Assembly (NCBI RefSeq): GCF_038002605.1
Contig: NZ_JBBOCT010000001.1
Span: 2,728,001-2,792,000 of the forward strand
Origin: Bacillus sp. FSL K6-3431
Lineage (GTDB): Bacteria > Bacillota > Bacilli > Bacillales > Bacillaceae_C
Reading direction: 5' to 3'
Length of the DNA: 64,000 bases
The notes under the pieces were generated by a model. It saw nothing but the letters and a program-made list of their open reading frames with translations, ran no database searches and was not told the origin of the DNA. Position 1 is the stretch's first letter; each line of letters starts with the position of its first letter. A program made the translations under genes and the position numbers. Positions 8,588 to 18,382 of this stretch are shown here, piece by piece.

Positions 8588-9710
8588 TCTTATTTTCTCC
8601 TTTTAACCCTTTCAATATTAGTTCACGATGTGCCTCACATTCAATGTAATTTTGTATGGCTAAAAGATTACTCCTCTTATATAAAAAATTTATTAGTGAT
8701 CCCTTAAATATCTTCCTATCTATCCTGGATAACCATTTACCTAGTCCAGAAAACTGTCTAAGATATCCGGTTATTTTTTCGTCGGCATATTCTTGATAGT
8801 TTTCTTCTATAAACCCTTCTTGGCATATTTCACTCGAACGAATTTTAAATTGACTTAATATTATCTCAGCGTCTTTACCATGCGCTAACCTTATAACGTT
8901 CTCCTTTTTTATTATCGGGATATAATCTATAATTATTTTATTTCCAAGAGTTAAATTAACTAAAATACTAGTCTTCCAAAATTCACTGTCAGATCTATCA
9001 AAGACAAAATTACCTTGTCCATAAACAATCGTAGAATCTTGAAAATTTTCAAAACAACCAACACAATGACTATGTTGACAAATTACTAGGTCAGCGCCTT
9101 TACTAGCTATTTTTCTGCATACTTTTTGAAGGTATGGGGACGGATATCGATAGTGTTCCTTTCCCCCATGGTAAAGAACAATTACATAATCAGACATCTC
9201 ACTTAACCTTTGTATTTGATCTAGGCTTTCTAGTGGGTCAAACGGATTTGCGCCAGAACTATTTTCAGTTGCTATCGTAAACTCATTCTCAGCACAAGCA
9301 TAAACCCCGATTTTAAATCCATTTCTATTAATTATATAGGGTTTACTAGCTTTATTTAAATCTTCTCCAGCACCAACAAATGGTATTGAATGTTCATTAA
9401 GTATGGCCTTCGTAGATTTCAAACCTAGTTCCCCTTGATCTAGTATATGATTATTAGCTAAAGTAATCAAAGACGGATTGAGTGCCTTAATACCATTAAT
9501 AGTATTAACAGGAGCAATAAGATTAGGACCGCACTTTTCAATAGGACCTTCTTTATCAACAAGGGGAACTTCTAAATTAAAAAGTCGTAAATCTGCATTT
9601 TTCCAAATAGTTAATAAATCTTCACCCAATAGAGAGTTTACATCAGCCTGTTTGAATAAAGAAAAATTGGATTGCGTTGGCACTAAGTCGCCACCAATCA
9701 ATATCTGCAT
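8577..9710 (-). CDS. CapA-like (PGA_cap) metallophosphoesterase-fold protein
   Basis: 377 residues. Family motifs include the N-terminal GGDLVP (7-12), FNLEVPL, the LANNHILDQGELGL block and LYHGGKEH, followed by QHSHCVG and GQGNFVFDR. These are the metal-ligand blocks of the CapA/PGA_cap family, known from poly-gamma-glutamate synthesis. Unlike B. subtilis PgsA it has no N-terminal membrane anchor, so it may be cytoplasmic. No pgsB or pgsC partner is nearby. Together with the TupA-like ATP-grasp gene immediately upstream it suggests attachment or synthesis of an amino-acid component on the polysaccharide. GAGGTGATTAA precedes ATG 9710. Confidence 0.85.
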   Translation of the reverse strand: MQILIGGDLVPTQSNFSLFKQADVNSLLGEDLLTIWKNADLRLFNLEVPLVDKEGPIEKCGPNLIAPVNTINGIKALNPSLITLANNHILDQGELGLKSTKAILNEHSIPFVGAGEDLNKASKPYIINRNGFKIGVYACAENEFTIATENSSGANPFDPLESLDQIQRLSEMSDYVIVLYHGGKEHYRYPSPYLQKVCRKIASKGADLVICQHSHCVGCFENFQDSTIVYGQGNFVFDRSDSEFWKTSILVNLTLGNKIIIDYIPIIKKENVIRLAHGKDAEIILSQFKIRSSEICQEGFIEENYQEYADEKITGYLRQFSGLGKWLSRIDRKIFKGSLINFLYKRSNLLAIQNYIECEAHRELILKGLKGENKNAR

Positions 9711-9726
9711 TTAATCACCTCATTTC

Positions 9727-10638
9727 TTATTTAATATTCGGTAACCTTATCCAATTACCCATTTGATCTCCTAAACTATCAGGCTCAAACTTTTCAAAAC
9801 CTGAGCCATGGAAAAAAGTAATTTCACCGAAGTAAATACTATTATTAATAGAATAAAAGTCCACTCTTGCGTGCGGGATGTTTGCAGATAACTTTTCTGC
9901 AAGCATTAACATATCTTCCAGCTTTTCTGGGCGTTGAATTATTTTAGACGCATCATTGGGGCGTTTAATTTTAGCATCTATATATTGCCAATCAGTGGTG
10001 TATAAATTTCTTTTATGATCTTTATAACGATTAAAATCAACTTGTATTAATTTTGCTTTACCGTTAAAACAAAATATTTTGTAGTCCTTCAATTCTGTTC
10101 CTGATTCATCAACCATATATTTCTCGCAAACAATTCTTGGTTTTATATCTTTATAAACCCATTCCCTCCCGAACCAATACCAACTTTTTTCCATCCATTT
10201 TCGCAACTTTTTTTTAGCATCTTCTATGTTGAGTGTATTTTTATCTGAACAAATAATATTTGAACTAGACCCATGAGTACATTTAAGTACAAATTGATTA
10301 GGTAAAGCATCCCAGTCGATTTCGTCAACACTATCATACAAACCAATAAAAGGAATTAAATATTGCTCTCCAATTGTTTCTTCGATATGTGCCCTAACAT
10401 CATACTTATCTGCATAAATATTATATTTTGAATTTCTATCATAAAGCTTTAACCATTGCAACTTTTCATTAAAAGTCTTAGGTTTCTCTAAATTAAGGTT
10501 TTCTCCAGTTTCGCAACGATATACTAACTTTAAATATGGTTTATCAGCTAGCCAATTTAACATGTTTTTATTTCCTAGTATTCTAACGATTTTACTAGGA
10601 GTTTTAATTAAATGATATACTTTAGTTAAGATAACCAT
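9727..10638 (-). CDS. TupA-like ATP-grasp protein
   Basis: 303 residues. KTFNEKLQWLKLYDR followed by ADKYDVRAHIEE is the signature of the TupA-like ATP-grasp family. KPRIVCEKYM, DYKIFCFNGKAKLIQVDFNR and ARVDFYSINNSIYFGEITFF follow, the last carrying the acidic Mg/ATP ligands. TupA is named for teichuronopeptide synthesis in alkaliphilic Bacillus; family members are thought to form amide or ester links using ATP. Annotation pipelines often call it glycosyltransferase, without evidence for that activity. AGAGGTG lies upstream of ATG 10638. The neighbouring CapA-like and Ugd genes support a role in a glucuronate polymer carrying amino acids. Confidence 0.85.
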   Translation of the reverse strand: MVILTKVYHLIKTPSKIVRILGNKNMLNWLADKPYLKLVYRCETGENLNLEKPKTFNEKLQWLKLYDRNSKYNIYADKYDVRAHIEETIGEQYLIPFIGLYDSVDEIDWDALPNQFVLKCTHGSSSNIICSDKNTLNIEDAKKKLRKWMEKSWYWFGREWVYKDIKPRIVCEKYMVDESGTELKDYKIFCFNGKAKLIQVDFNRYKDHKRNLYTTDWQYIDAKIKRPNDASKIIQRPEKLEDMLMLAEKLSANIPHARVDFYSINNSIYFGEITFFHGSGFEKFEPDSLGDQMGNWIRLPNIK

Positions 10639-10869
10639 TTGACACCTCTTTCAGACTTGAAAGTCAATAATTTTTGATATACATCTTGGCATAGAGATTG
10701 CAATTTACTTTCTTACTTTTATAAGCCAACGGATAATACTCTGATAAATAAAAAATGGTATAAATGTAGTACTTTAAATTAATAAAGGACTTTTTTTAAA
10801 AGGTATATTTCAAATAAAGTATATTCTTAATATATTATCAATTAACATCTCTATTAATAAATTAAATAG

Positions 10870-12063
10870 TTATTTTCTTTTAATATTTTCTTTCTCCGTA
10901 TAATAAAATGAAATTAAAATAGCTAGCATTATATTATCTATAATTCCATAAAAATGTATAACACCAGTCCCTAAAGCTAGCATAATGAAAAATAAAATTA
11001 TATTTGAAATAGCCGTTTTTGAAGTGGTCGTCCCTTTACTTTTTATAGCAAGATTTATTAAATTATATAAAATAATCAAATAAGCTGTTAAATAAATAAT
11101 TGTACCAATTAGCCCAGTGTTCGAGATTAATTCAGCATACGTAGAATGACTGTATGTTCCAAAAGAGCTTAATAAACGAAAATGGTCAAATCCAATTCCA
11201 AATAATAAATTGTCTTTAAAAAAAGTAAAAGCTTCTTGATACATAGTAGTTCTTTCCAAATCATCCGTAATTGTAATTCCCTTTGCAGACATTCTTTGAA
11301 ATATCGAACTGTCTAAAAACACATCCCAAAATTTCAAAATAACAAAAGACATTATCGCTAATAGAAGAATTACGGACCCAAATTTATTCTTAAGTGAGTA
11401 GGATTTCCAATAATCTTTATAAACAAACACTAGCCATAATATCGCTAAAATTATTGCAGCATAAAAACCCTTCCTGGAACCTGTCAAAGCGATTGTATAA
11501 AGAAACATTCCTGTTAAACTTATGGTCAACAAAAAAGTGCTTAGCTTCGTTTGTTTTATATTAATTAACAAGCAAGCCATCCCATATAATAATATTCTAG
11601 CATCATTGTTTGGATTTTCTCCGAATACGAGAGTCAGCCTTCCATCAACCCGTGTATGTCCCCCAATTAACATAAATAACATATAAATAATCGAAAATAA
11701 TATAAATGACTTAACAAAAAATATATTACTATTTTCTAAAGCAGACACATTAATAATAAAAAAGATGAGCGCAATCATTTGGAAGTAGGTAAACACAGAA
11801 TCTACAAGGTGCAGTGTATTTGTAGCAACAAAGCTTCCGGTTAGTAAACTATAAAATGCGAATGAAATTAATAATAGCAATGCCTTAGGTATTACAATAC
11901 TTTGAACCAATTCTTCACGGCTAAATTTCGAGAAAAGTAATAAAACTATCATCCCTAATCCTAAAACTAAAGTCGCCCCTGGAATAGTAAAAAATAAACT
12001 ACTAAATAAACCTAAATAAAATAGGAATATTAAGTAGACAAGTTTTGAACTTCTGAACACCAT
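10870..12063 (-). CDS. Wzy-like O-antigen/polysaccharide polymerase
   Basis: 397 residues with about ten hydrophobic segments and a large external loop. GSRKGFYAAIILAI, FGIGFDHFR and SHSTYAELISNTGLIG match the O-antigen ligase/polymerase (Wzy_C) superfamily. It would join flipped repeat units at the outer membrane face in the Wzx/Wzy route. It starts two bases from the end of the upstream GT4 gene, with GGTGG upstream of ATG 12063. About 230 A+T-rich bases separate it from the TupA-like gene. Confidence 0.85.
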   Translation of the reverse strand: MVFRSSKLVYLIFLFYLGLFSSLFFTIPGATLVLGLGMIVLLLFSKFSREELVQSIVIPKALLLLISFAFYSLLTGSFVATNTLHLVDSVFTYFQMIALIFFIINVSALENSNIFFVKSFILFSIIYMLFMLIGGHTRVDGRLTLVFGENPNNDARILLYGMACLLINIKQTKLSTFLLTISLTGMFLYTIALTGSRKGFYAAIILAILWLVFVYKDYWKSYSLKNKFGSVILLLAIMSFVILKFWDVFLDSSIFQRMSAKGITITDDLERTTMYQEAFTFFKDNLLFGIGFDHFRLLSSFGTYSHSTYAELISNTGLIGTIIYLTAYLIILYNLINLAIKSKGTTTSKTAISNIILFFIMLALGTGVIHFYGIIDNIMLAILISFYYTEKENIKRK

Positions 12064-12065
12064 TA

Positions 12066-13214
12066 TTAGTCCACCATTCTGTTAATAAAGTCGATAATCC
12101 TGTTTGCTCTGTTACTAATTTCTAATTCTTTTGCAGCCCTTAATGAAGCATTAGCCATTTCTGTACGATTAACGGGATGATCCTTTAAATACTTAATTGC
12201 ATTGGCAATTTGAGAAGTATTGCTACTATCTACTCTAATAGAATTTTGTTCATTCAAAATATCGTCGTTAAATGAGGCGTCTGATGATATTATCGGTAAC
12301 CCACATGCCATTGCTTCAATAATAGCATTACAACATCCCTCAGCAAGTGTAGGCAAAACAAAAACATCCGCTGCATTCAAATAATTTACTATTTGGTCAT
12401 GAGGTAATCTTCCTGAAAAGAGAACACCTTCGCAGTCAACTTTTAAATTACCAGATCCTATAAATATAGATTTTACACCTGGAACTTTTTCAATAGCTTC
12501 AGATAATCTCAAAACACCTTTTCTATGACTAAAAGCACCTATGTAAGCCACAATAAAATCTTCTTGATTGAATCCCAGTTTTTTTCTGACTGCTGTTTTA
12601 TTCATTGGAAAAAACAACTTATTGTTTATCGAATTAGGTATTACTTCCACTTTTTGTTTAGATGTAAGTTTTAGATCAATACTTTCTTGCATATTTTTGG
12701 TGGATACCGAAATTACCCCTTTTGTCTGTTCCAAATTTAAATATAATTTTTTTTCTCTATAAAGGTTTTTAACCCAAATTTTACTCTCACCTGTAGCGAC
12801 GAAAACAGGTAAATTATACTTTTTTCCTATAATCCCGGCAGTTACACCACTATGCCAAAAATGAGCATATAGAACATTTGGACTAATATTTATTTTGTCG
12901 AAAGTCTTAATTATTGCACGTTCACTGAAGAATCTAGTAGGACTCATTCCAAATATTCGAAAATCAGCAAATGATAAGCTAATAGGTTGATAGATATCGA
13001 CTTTATTATTTCCATCGCTAATATCCTGCCAATAATATGGTCTTCTTCTCTTTCTCTTATAAATTAAATTTGTAATACTTTGAGGTGCGATAACAGTACA
13101 TCTAATGCCTAAATCCGCAATTGAACATACAAGTTCTTTTACAAATGTATATACTGGATCGTTGTGGGTCGGATAATTAGGAACAATAAAACAAATATTA
13201 TCTACATCCTGCAT
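12066..13214 (-). CDS. GT4-family glycosyltransferase
   Basis: 382 residues. An N-terminal GT-B half with CFIVPNYPTHNDPVYTFV is followed by a C-terminal Glycos_transf_1 domain: VAYIGAFSHRKGVLRLSEAI, VFVLPTLAEGCCNAIIEAMA (the E-x7-E nucleotide-sugar motif) and GLPIISS. It is a retaining cytoplasmic enzyme adding one sugar of the repeat unit; donor and acceptor are unknown. AAAGGAG precedes ATG 13214 by ten bases. Confidence 0.88.
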   Translation of the reverse strand: MQDVDNICFIVPNYPTHNDPVYTFVKELVCSIADLGIRCTVIAPQSITNLIYKRKRRRPYYWQDISDGNNKVDIYQPISLSFADFRIFGMSPTRFFSERAIIKTFDKINISPNVLYAHFWHSGVTAGIIGKKYNLPVFVATGESKIWVKNLYREKKLYLNLEQTKGVISVSTKNMQESIDLKLTSKQKVEVIPNSINNKLFFPMNKTAVRKKLGFNQEDFIVAYIGAFSHRKGVLRLSEAIEKVPGVKSIFIGSGNLKVDCEGVLFSGRLPHDQIVNYLNAADVFVLPTLAEGCCNAIIEAMACGLPIISSDASFNDDILNEQNSIRVDSSNTSQIANAIKYLKDHPVNRTEMANASLRAAKELEISNRANRIIDFINRMVD

Positions 13215-13321
13215 TGATGATTGACTCCTTTCTGATTTTATTAGTTTATTTTTTTAGTGTTTGGAGGGAATAGTTCCATGTGATTTTAATAAATTAATTA
13301 GCGTTTCTTCTCCTTTAAATT

Positions 13322-14440
13322 TTAATCTAATACCTGGTAATATAAGTTTTGATAATCTTGTGCTATTGTATCCCAATTGAATTTATCTACTCTCTCTATA
13401 CAATTACGTCTGATCAATGTCACGTCGTCTAAAATCCTGATAATTTTCGTTGCAATATCTTGTTTATTTTTAGCCTCTACACTGTAACCTATTTCACCTT
13501 CATTGAATTGTCCATCAAATCCTTGTCCTCTGGAATAAATAACTGGAAGTCCTTGACTCATGGCCTCGGCATATACTAATCCAAAGGTTTCAGTTTTGGA
13601 TGGCATTACAAAAACATCTGATTTTCTATAGTATGATATTAAATGTTCTTTAGGTAAATATGGGATATACTCAAACGATCCCTTTCTAGAAATTTTTTTA
13701 AAATATTTCTCATCTTTTTTCTTTCCAATCAATACTATGCTAACTTTTTTATTATACTTATCTTTTAGTAAATTAGAAGCTTCAATTATTTTCATTATAT
13801 TTTTTCTCTTTATTATTTGACCTACATATATTAATCGAATGTTATTATCAACTCTTGATTTACTACTACTTTTATTATTGAGCCAATAGTTATCAATTCC
13901 ATTAGGTATTATTTTTGATTTTTTCATAATTTCATTTTGGTATTTATCAGGAATGTATTTATTTAACACTTTATCTCTATATGGTTTTGATAGGAAAATC
14001 ACATGACTAGCATTACGTAAAATGTTTACGGCAAATTTTCGTAAATGAATTCCTTTACGAAAATACTGATTAACATCGGTGTCTCTTATGGCTACTATAT
14101 AAGGAATATTATACTTTTTAAATATTTCGTATGCCACTGCACCGTCACTAAATAGGCTATGTGAATGAATTAATGATATCTTTGATAGGTTGAAATTCGT
14201 TTCAACATCCTTAGTCATTCTACGTATTTTACTAAAGTACAAAAGTTTATCATAAGACCTAATTATTTTATTTGAATAAAATAAAAAAGGAAATTCACTT
14301 TTAGTTATATTTTGGACTGAATCACCTTTATGCTGTGGAATATAAACCTCAAAATCAATATCCTTTTGCTTTAAAGCTGAAAATAGATTGTAATATATAT
14401 CTGTATAACTTACTCCACACGCAATTTGAAGTACTCTCAT
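13322..14440 (-). CDS. GT4-family glycosyltransferase
   Basis: About 372 residues from ATG 14440, chosen because GAGGTG lies six bases upstream; an in-frame ATG at 14455 lies upstream of that ribosome binding site. It opens MRVLQIACGVSYTDIYYNL. The C-terminal GT4 domain has RLIYVGQIIKRKNIMKIIEA, DVFVMPSKTETFGLVYAEAM and GLPVIYS, including the family E-x7-E motif. It adds a sugar to the lipid-linked repeat unit; specificity is not predictable. Codon use is strongly A+T-rich, like its neighbours. Confidence 0.88.
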   Translation of the reverse strand: MRVLQIACGVSYTDIYYNLFSALKQKDIDFEVYIPQHKGDSVQNITKSEFPFLFYSNKIIRSYDKLLYFSKIRRMTKDVETNFNLSKISLIHSHSLFSDGAVAYEIFKKYNIPYIVAIRDTDVNQYFRKGIHLRKFAVNILRNASHVIFLSKPYRDKVLNKYIPDKYQNEIMKKSKIIPNGIDNYWLNNKSSSKSRVDNNIRLIYVGQIIKRKNIMKIIEASNLLKDKYNKKVSIVLIGKKKDEKYFKKISRKGSFEYIPYLPKEHLISYYRKSDVFVMPSKTETFGLVYAEAMSQGLPVIYSRGQGFDGQFNEGEIGYSVEAKNKQDIATKIIRILDDVTLIRRNCIERVDKFNWDTIAQDYQNLYYQVLD

Positions 14441-14580
14441 TCTGATACACCTCATTATCTAATATCAAAATACCTACAAAGATGCTCCCATTAATATTCA
14501 ACTAATGCCCGTTAGATTCAGTTTTTGTGGAAACAAAGGCATAGATCACCTAGCTTAATATACAGCTTATGATTATCTTA

Positions 14581-16587
14581 TTAATCTAAAATATCTGTAT
14601 ACATTTTTATATGCTTATCTATATTATTCTTAAGTGAATATACTCGCTTAGCTCTAATATAGTTTTTTTCCTTTTCACTCTCCATAATGTCAGTGTTTTT
14701 AAAAAAGTGTAATATTTGATTTATAAATTCATCTGCTGTTTCACAGACATTTCTATTATCCCCTACTACCTCTACTGAACCACCTGCATTAGTTGTCAAT
14801 ACAATAGTCCTTCTACTCATTGCTTCGACTAAAGTTCTACCAAAAGATTCAGTATTATAATTAGAGGTTAGGACAAAAACATCTAGATCATAATAAAACT
14901 TATCCATAGCTTTCATATCAATATTTATTTCTCCTTTAAAACGATTACCCAAAAATCCATCTAGTTTGACAAACATATTTTTTGTATCCCTTACGGCCTT
15001 ATCGTCTAAACATCCTACAGCCATCTTTACATATAATTTCTCACCTAACAAAACATTTAAATTCTTGCATATTTCCACAGCTAACGGCCAATTCTTCCAA
15101 TCACAATAACGCCCAGCAAAGCCAATTACTAAATTATCCGAACCTGATTTTTCAAGGCTTTTGTCATAAATTTCAAATAATTCTCCAGCAGTATTTTCAA
15201 TTACTTTAAAATCTAAATTCACTCCTCTACTATGAATAGCATCTTTCCAATACTTCATATTAAACTCAGTAGTTGTTACTAGAACATCAAGTTCTTTTAT
15301 AAAAAAGTGAAAAACTTGCTTGATCAATCTATTATACTTTGTGTATAATCCTCTTTCTGTGTGTATAATACTTGTATTTTTGGAAATTAGTCTAAACTTA
15401 CTCAATAAAGCGATAATAAAAAAACTTACTTGTGCCTGAGTATGAATTACTTGTGGGGTTTTATTATTGACTACTTTTCTAACCTTCAAGATATATTTCA
15501 AAAAAGATATTGGTTGCTTTATTAAATGCTTAATTCTAGTGTGTAAGGTGAGCTGATAATATTCAGCACCAAACAAAGGCCTTTTTATCTCACCTGGTTG
15601 TATAACTCCAACTGTAAAAAGTTCCTTTATTCCTTGAATAATTATTTTAGTTGATTCCTGCTCTCCTCCTACAGTTTCCAAGCTGTTATCACTCATCAAT
15701 AATATATCTATATTATTATTTTCTATAATATCTTTTTCTGTCTGCATAATTGACTCTCCCAAATCCCTAATTTGATAATTCTCCTTATAAGTGCTCATTC
15801 TCTTCTCATAAACTAAATTACCAAATACCTTATTAATTATGCCTATCTTTAAGCTCATCAATTTCAATATTGGATTGAATACCTTTACTAGTTTGATCCT
15901 CCTCCCACGCGCCTTAGCTATCAACCTTACCATTTCACTTGTCTTAACGTACTCTCTATTTTGTGGAAAGTACAACCCACTCTCTTCGTTCTCAATTATG
16001 AACCTTATGAACTCACAAAGATTATCTATATGGAGCATACTACGCTGATTATCAATGTCGGGAAAAAAAGGGAGTTTTTGAGCTACTTTTGCCAACTTTG
16101 GATAATTGCCTTTAGATCCTTTCCCGTAAATCATAGGTGGTCTGAGAATAGCTACCTTGAAGTTATCGCTACCTAAAGGCTTTAGACCTTTTTCTGCTTG
16201 TAGCTTGCTATTACCATAAAAGTTACTTGGCATAGGTATAGTATTTTCATCAATGACTATTTTCTTACCATTGCTATCTCCATAGACAATAATACTGCTC
16301 ATAAAAATAAACTGCTTAACGCCATCTGCCTTTGCCTTTTTAGCAGTCTCTATTGTAAGATCACAGTTCACATTATAATATATTTCTTCCATTTTAGGAT
16401 CTGATGAGACGTGCGCTATTCCAGCTGCATGAAACACAACATCATATTCCGAGAAATCCTTTTCTCTCCAAGAGTCATTTCTTAAACTAATGAAATCTAT
16501 TAAATACTTTCCTGAATCATTTCCCAGCCATTTTTCTAGACTTCTACCAACATAACTATTGGAACCGGTTATCAGTATTTTTTTCAT
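14581..16587 (-). CDS. Epimerase-glycosyltransferase fusion (SDR epimerase + GT4)
   Basis: 668 residues in one frame. Residues 1 to about 285 form a complete NAD-dependent epimerase of the polysaccharide-cluster type (ILITGSNSYVGRS, FMSSIIVYGDS, Y124/K128 in YGNSK, LRPPMIYGKGSKGNYPK, MLHIDNLCEF). From about residue 293 (DILLMSDNSLETVGGEQ) to the end is a GT4 glycosyltransferase (HTERGLYTKYNRL, IGFAGRYCDWKNW, VFVLTSNYNTESFGRTLVEA). The halves normally occur as separate adjacent genes; here the junction near 15700-15745 reads through without stop or start. AAGGGG lies 11 bases before ATG 16587, which overlaps the end of the sugar transferase gene. It either couples a modified sugar to its transfer or arose by a small deletion. 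Confidence 0.85.
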   Translation of the reverse strand: MKKILITGSNSYVGRSLEKWLGNDSGKYLIDFISLRNDSWREKDFSEYDVVFHAAGIAHVSSDPKMEEIYYNVNCDLTIETAKKAKADGVKQFIFMSSIIVYGDSNGKKIVIDENTIPMPSNFYGNSKLQAEKGLKPLGSDNFKVAILRPPMIYGKGSKGNYPKLAKVAQKLPFFPDIDNQRSMLHIDNLCEFIRFIIENEESGLYFPQNREYVKTSEMVRLIAKARGRRIKLVKVFNPILKLMSLKIGIINKVFGNLVYEKRMSTYKENYQIRDLGESIMQTEKDIIENNNIDILLMSDNSLETVGGEQESTKIIIQGIKELFTVGVIQPGEIKRPLFGAEYYQLTLHTRIKHLIKQPISFLKYILKVRKVVNNKTPQVIHTQAQVSFFIIALLSKFRLISKNTSIIHTERGLYTKYNRLIKQVFHFFIKELDVLVTTTEFNMKYWKDAIHSRGVNLDFKVIENTAGELFEIYDKSLEKSGSDNLVIGFAGRYCDWKNWPLAVEICKNLNVLLGEKLYVKMAVGCLDDKAVRDTKNMFVKLDGFLGNRFKGEINIDMKAMDKFYYDLDVFVLTSNYNTESFGRTLVEAMSRRTIVLTTNAGGSVEVVGDNRNVCETADEFINQILHFFKNTDIMESEKEKNYIRAKRVYSLKNNIDKHIKMYTDILD

Positions 16588-17213
16588 CTTGATATTGACC
16601 CCTTACTACTAGTCACTTCTTTCTTTCTACCAGTCCCGCCTTCAACGACTCCATCCCTCTTAACAACACTCACTATAGTTCCGAAGAAACACTTTATATC
16701 CATACTGAAGCTTATCTTCTCTACATACTCACCATCCAGTTTGGACTTCACTTTTATAGGTAGCTCGTCTCTGCCATTAATCTGTGCCCACCCAGTAAGC
16801 CCTGGCGGTATATCATTAGCACCATATACATCACGTTCTGCTATCAGATCGTACTGGTTCCACAATGCCGGTCTTGGACCAATAATACTCATCTGTCCAA
16901 CAAATATATTCCAAATTTGAGGAAGCTCATCTAATGAAGTTTTTCTCAAAAACTTGCCCATCTTTGTGATATACTGATCGGGATTATCTAATAAATGAGT
17001 GGGAGTATCCTTTGGCGTATCTATTCTCATAGTACGAAATTTCAATATATTAAAATGTGTTTTATTAATGCCAATCCTTTTTTGTTTAAATAACACTGGA
17101 CCTTTTGAATCCATTTTAATAGCCAAGATTAAAATTAATAATATAGGTGATAACACAACAAGTCCAATTAAAGAAAGAATAATATCTATTAATCTTTTCA
17201 TCTTTAAATACAT
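16584..17213 (-). CDS. Undecaprenyl-phosphate sugar phosphotransferase (initiating sugar transferase)
   Basis: About 209 residues from ATG 17213, placed ten bases after AAGGAG; GTG 17222 is almost on top of that site and less likely. There is one N-terminal membrane helix (IILSLIGLVVLSPILLILIL), then the bacterial sugar transferase core: GPVLFKQKRIG, FNILKFRTMR, RKTSLDELPQIWNI and MSIIGPRPAL, ending in PGLTGWAQINGRDELP. It moves a sugar-1-phosphate onto undecaprenyl phosphate at the inner membrane face, starting each repeat unit. Being short (no extra membrane domain), it is of the WecP/PglC-like minimal type. Its stop overlaps the next start by 4 bases. Confidence 0.92.
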   Translation of the reverse strand: MYLKMKRLIDIILSLIGLVVLSPILLILILAIKMDSKGPVLFKQKRIGINKTHFNILKFRTMRIDTPKDTPTHLLDNPDQYITKMGKFLRKTSLDELPQIWNIFVGQMSIIGPRPALWNQYDLIAERDVYGANDIPPGLTGWAQINGRDELPIKVKSKLDGEYVEKISFSMDIKCFFGTIVSVVKRDGVVEGGTGRKKEVTSSKGSISR

Positions 17214-17390
17214 ATTCGTCACACTCCTTGATCGTTATTTATTTTGTTAGTACTTAATTGGAATTATCTTCGTCCTGTCCAACTAACTACTAACAAACTA
17301 AATACTTACTATTTTTAAAAGATTATTTTGTCATACATTTAGCTATTAACTACAACACTGTATATTCCAATCGTAAATAACAAAATAAAC

Positions 17391-17430
17391 CCTCTGTTCA
17401 ATATTATAAGGCCAATAATATGAACAGAGG
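17391..17430 (-). terminator. Hairpin terminator downstream of galU
   Basis: CCTCTGTTCA (17391-17400) pairs with TGAACAGAGG (17421-17430), extended by A+T pairs with one bulge. On the minus strand it is followed by GTTTATTTTGTT. It would separate galU from the distal operon unless read through. Confidence 0.7.
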
Positions 17431-17440
17431 TCTAAACTAT

Positions 17441-18322
17441 TTACAAGACTACTCCACTTTTCTCCTTAACTTCCTCAAGAAAAGTAAGTAACTCTTCTCG
17501 CAATTCATCATCCTGCAATGCCATCTCAATTGTTGTTTTTATAAACCCTAATTTCTCCCCAACATCATACCTTTTTCCTTCAAAATCATAGGCATATACC
17601 TTTTGTAACTCATTCAACTTCTGGATTGCATCTGTAAGTTGAATCTCGCCCCCCGCACCTATTTCTTGTTTATCTAAAAAGGTGAATATTTCCGGTGTTA
17701 GTATATATCGCCCCATAATTGCAAGATTAGAAGGAGCAGTTCCTTTTTGGGGCTTTTCCACAAAATTATTTACTTCATAACGGCGACCTTCAATTGTACC
17801 TGGGTCAACAATCCCGTAACGATGTGTTTCTTCTTCTGGGACTTGTTGTACTCCAACAACCGAACTTTGCGTCTCTTCATATTGTTGAATCAATTGTCTG
17901 AGACCGGGAGTTTCCGCTTGGACAATATCATCCCCTAAAAGTACAGCAAATGGTTCGTCGCCAATAAACTTACGTGCACACCACACTGCATGGCCTAGAC
18001 CTTTTGGATCTTTTTGACGAATATAATGAATATCTACTTTCGAGGATTGGTTCACTTTATCAAGCAAGTCAAACTTTTCCTTTTTCACAAGATTATCTTC
18101 CAATTCAAAATTATTATCGAAATGATCTTCAATCGCACGTTTTCCTTTGCCTGTGACAATAATAATGTCTTCAATTCCAGAGGCAATTGCCTCTTCTACT
18201 ATATATTGAATTGTCGGTTTATCTACTATTGGCAGCATTTCCTTCGGCATTGCCTTTGTTGCTGGCAAAAACCGAGTCCCTAGACCCGCTGCTGGGATAA
18301 TTGCTTTTTTTACTGTTTTCAC
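17441..18322 (-). CDS. galU: UTP-glucose-1-phosphate uridylyltransferase
   Basis: 293 residues from GTG 18322, eight bases after GGAGG; a TTG at 18337 overlaps that site. [20 protein letters not shown] is the nucleotide-binding signature, then [20 protein letters not shown], with LGDDIV and [10 protein letters not shown] later in the chain. It makes UDP-glucose from UTP and glucose-1-phosphate, which feeds the Ugd in the same operon and also glucosylated teichoic acid and glycolipid anchors. Length matches B. subtilis GtaB. A terminator follows at 17391, so its expression may exceed that of the downstream genes. Confidence 0.95.
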   Translation of the reverse strand: MKTVKKAIIPAAGLGTRFLPATKAMPKEMLPIVDKPTIQYIVEEAIASGIEDIIIVTGKGKRAIEDHFDNNFELEDNLVKKEKFDLLDKVNQSSKVDIHYIRQKDPKGLGHAVWCARKFIGDEPFAVLLGDDIVQAETPGLRQLIQQYEETQSSVVGVQQVPEEETHRYGIVDPGTIEGRRYEVNNFVEKPQKGTAPSNLAIMGRYILTPEIFTFLDKQEIGAGGEIQLTDAIQKLNELQKVYAYDFEGKRYDVGEKLGFIKTTIEMALQDDELREELLTFLEEVKEKSGVVL

Positions 18323-18382
18323 TATAATGACCTCCAAAAAAATGTAAAATATATTTTTAATACTATAAGGAATTCAAAGGAG

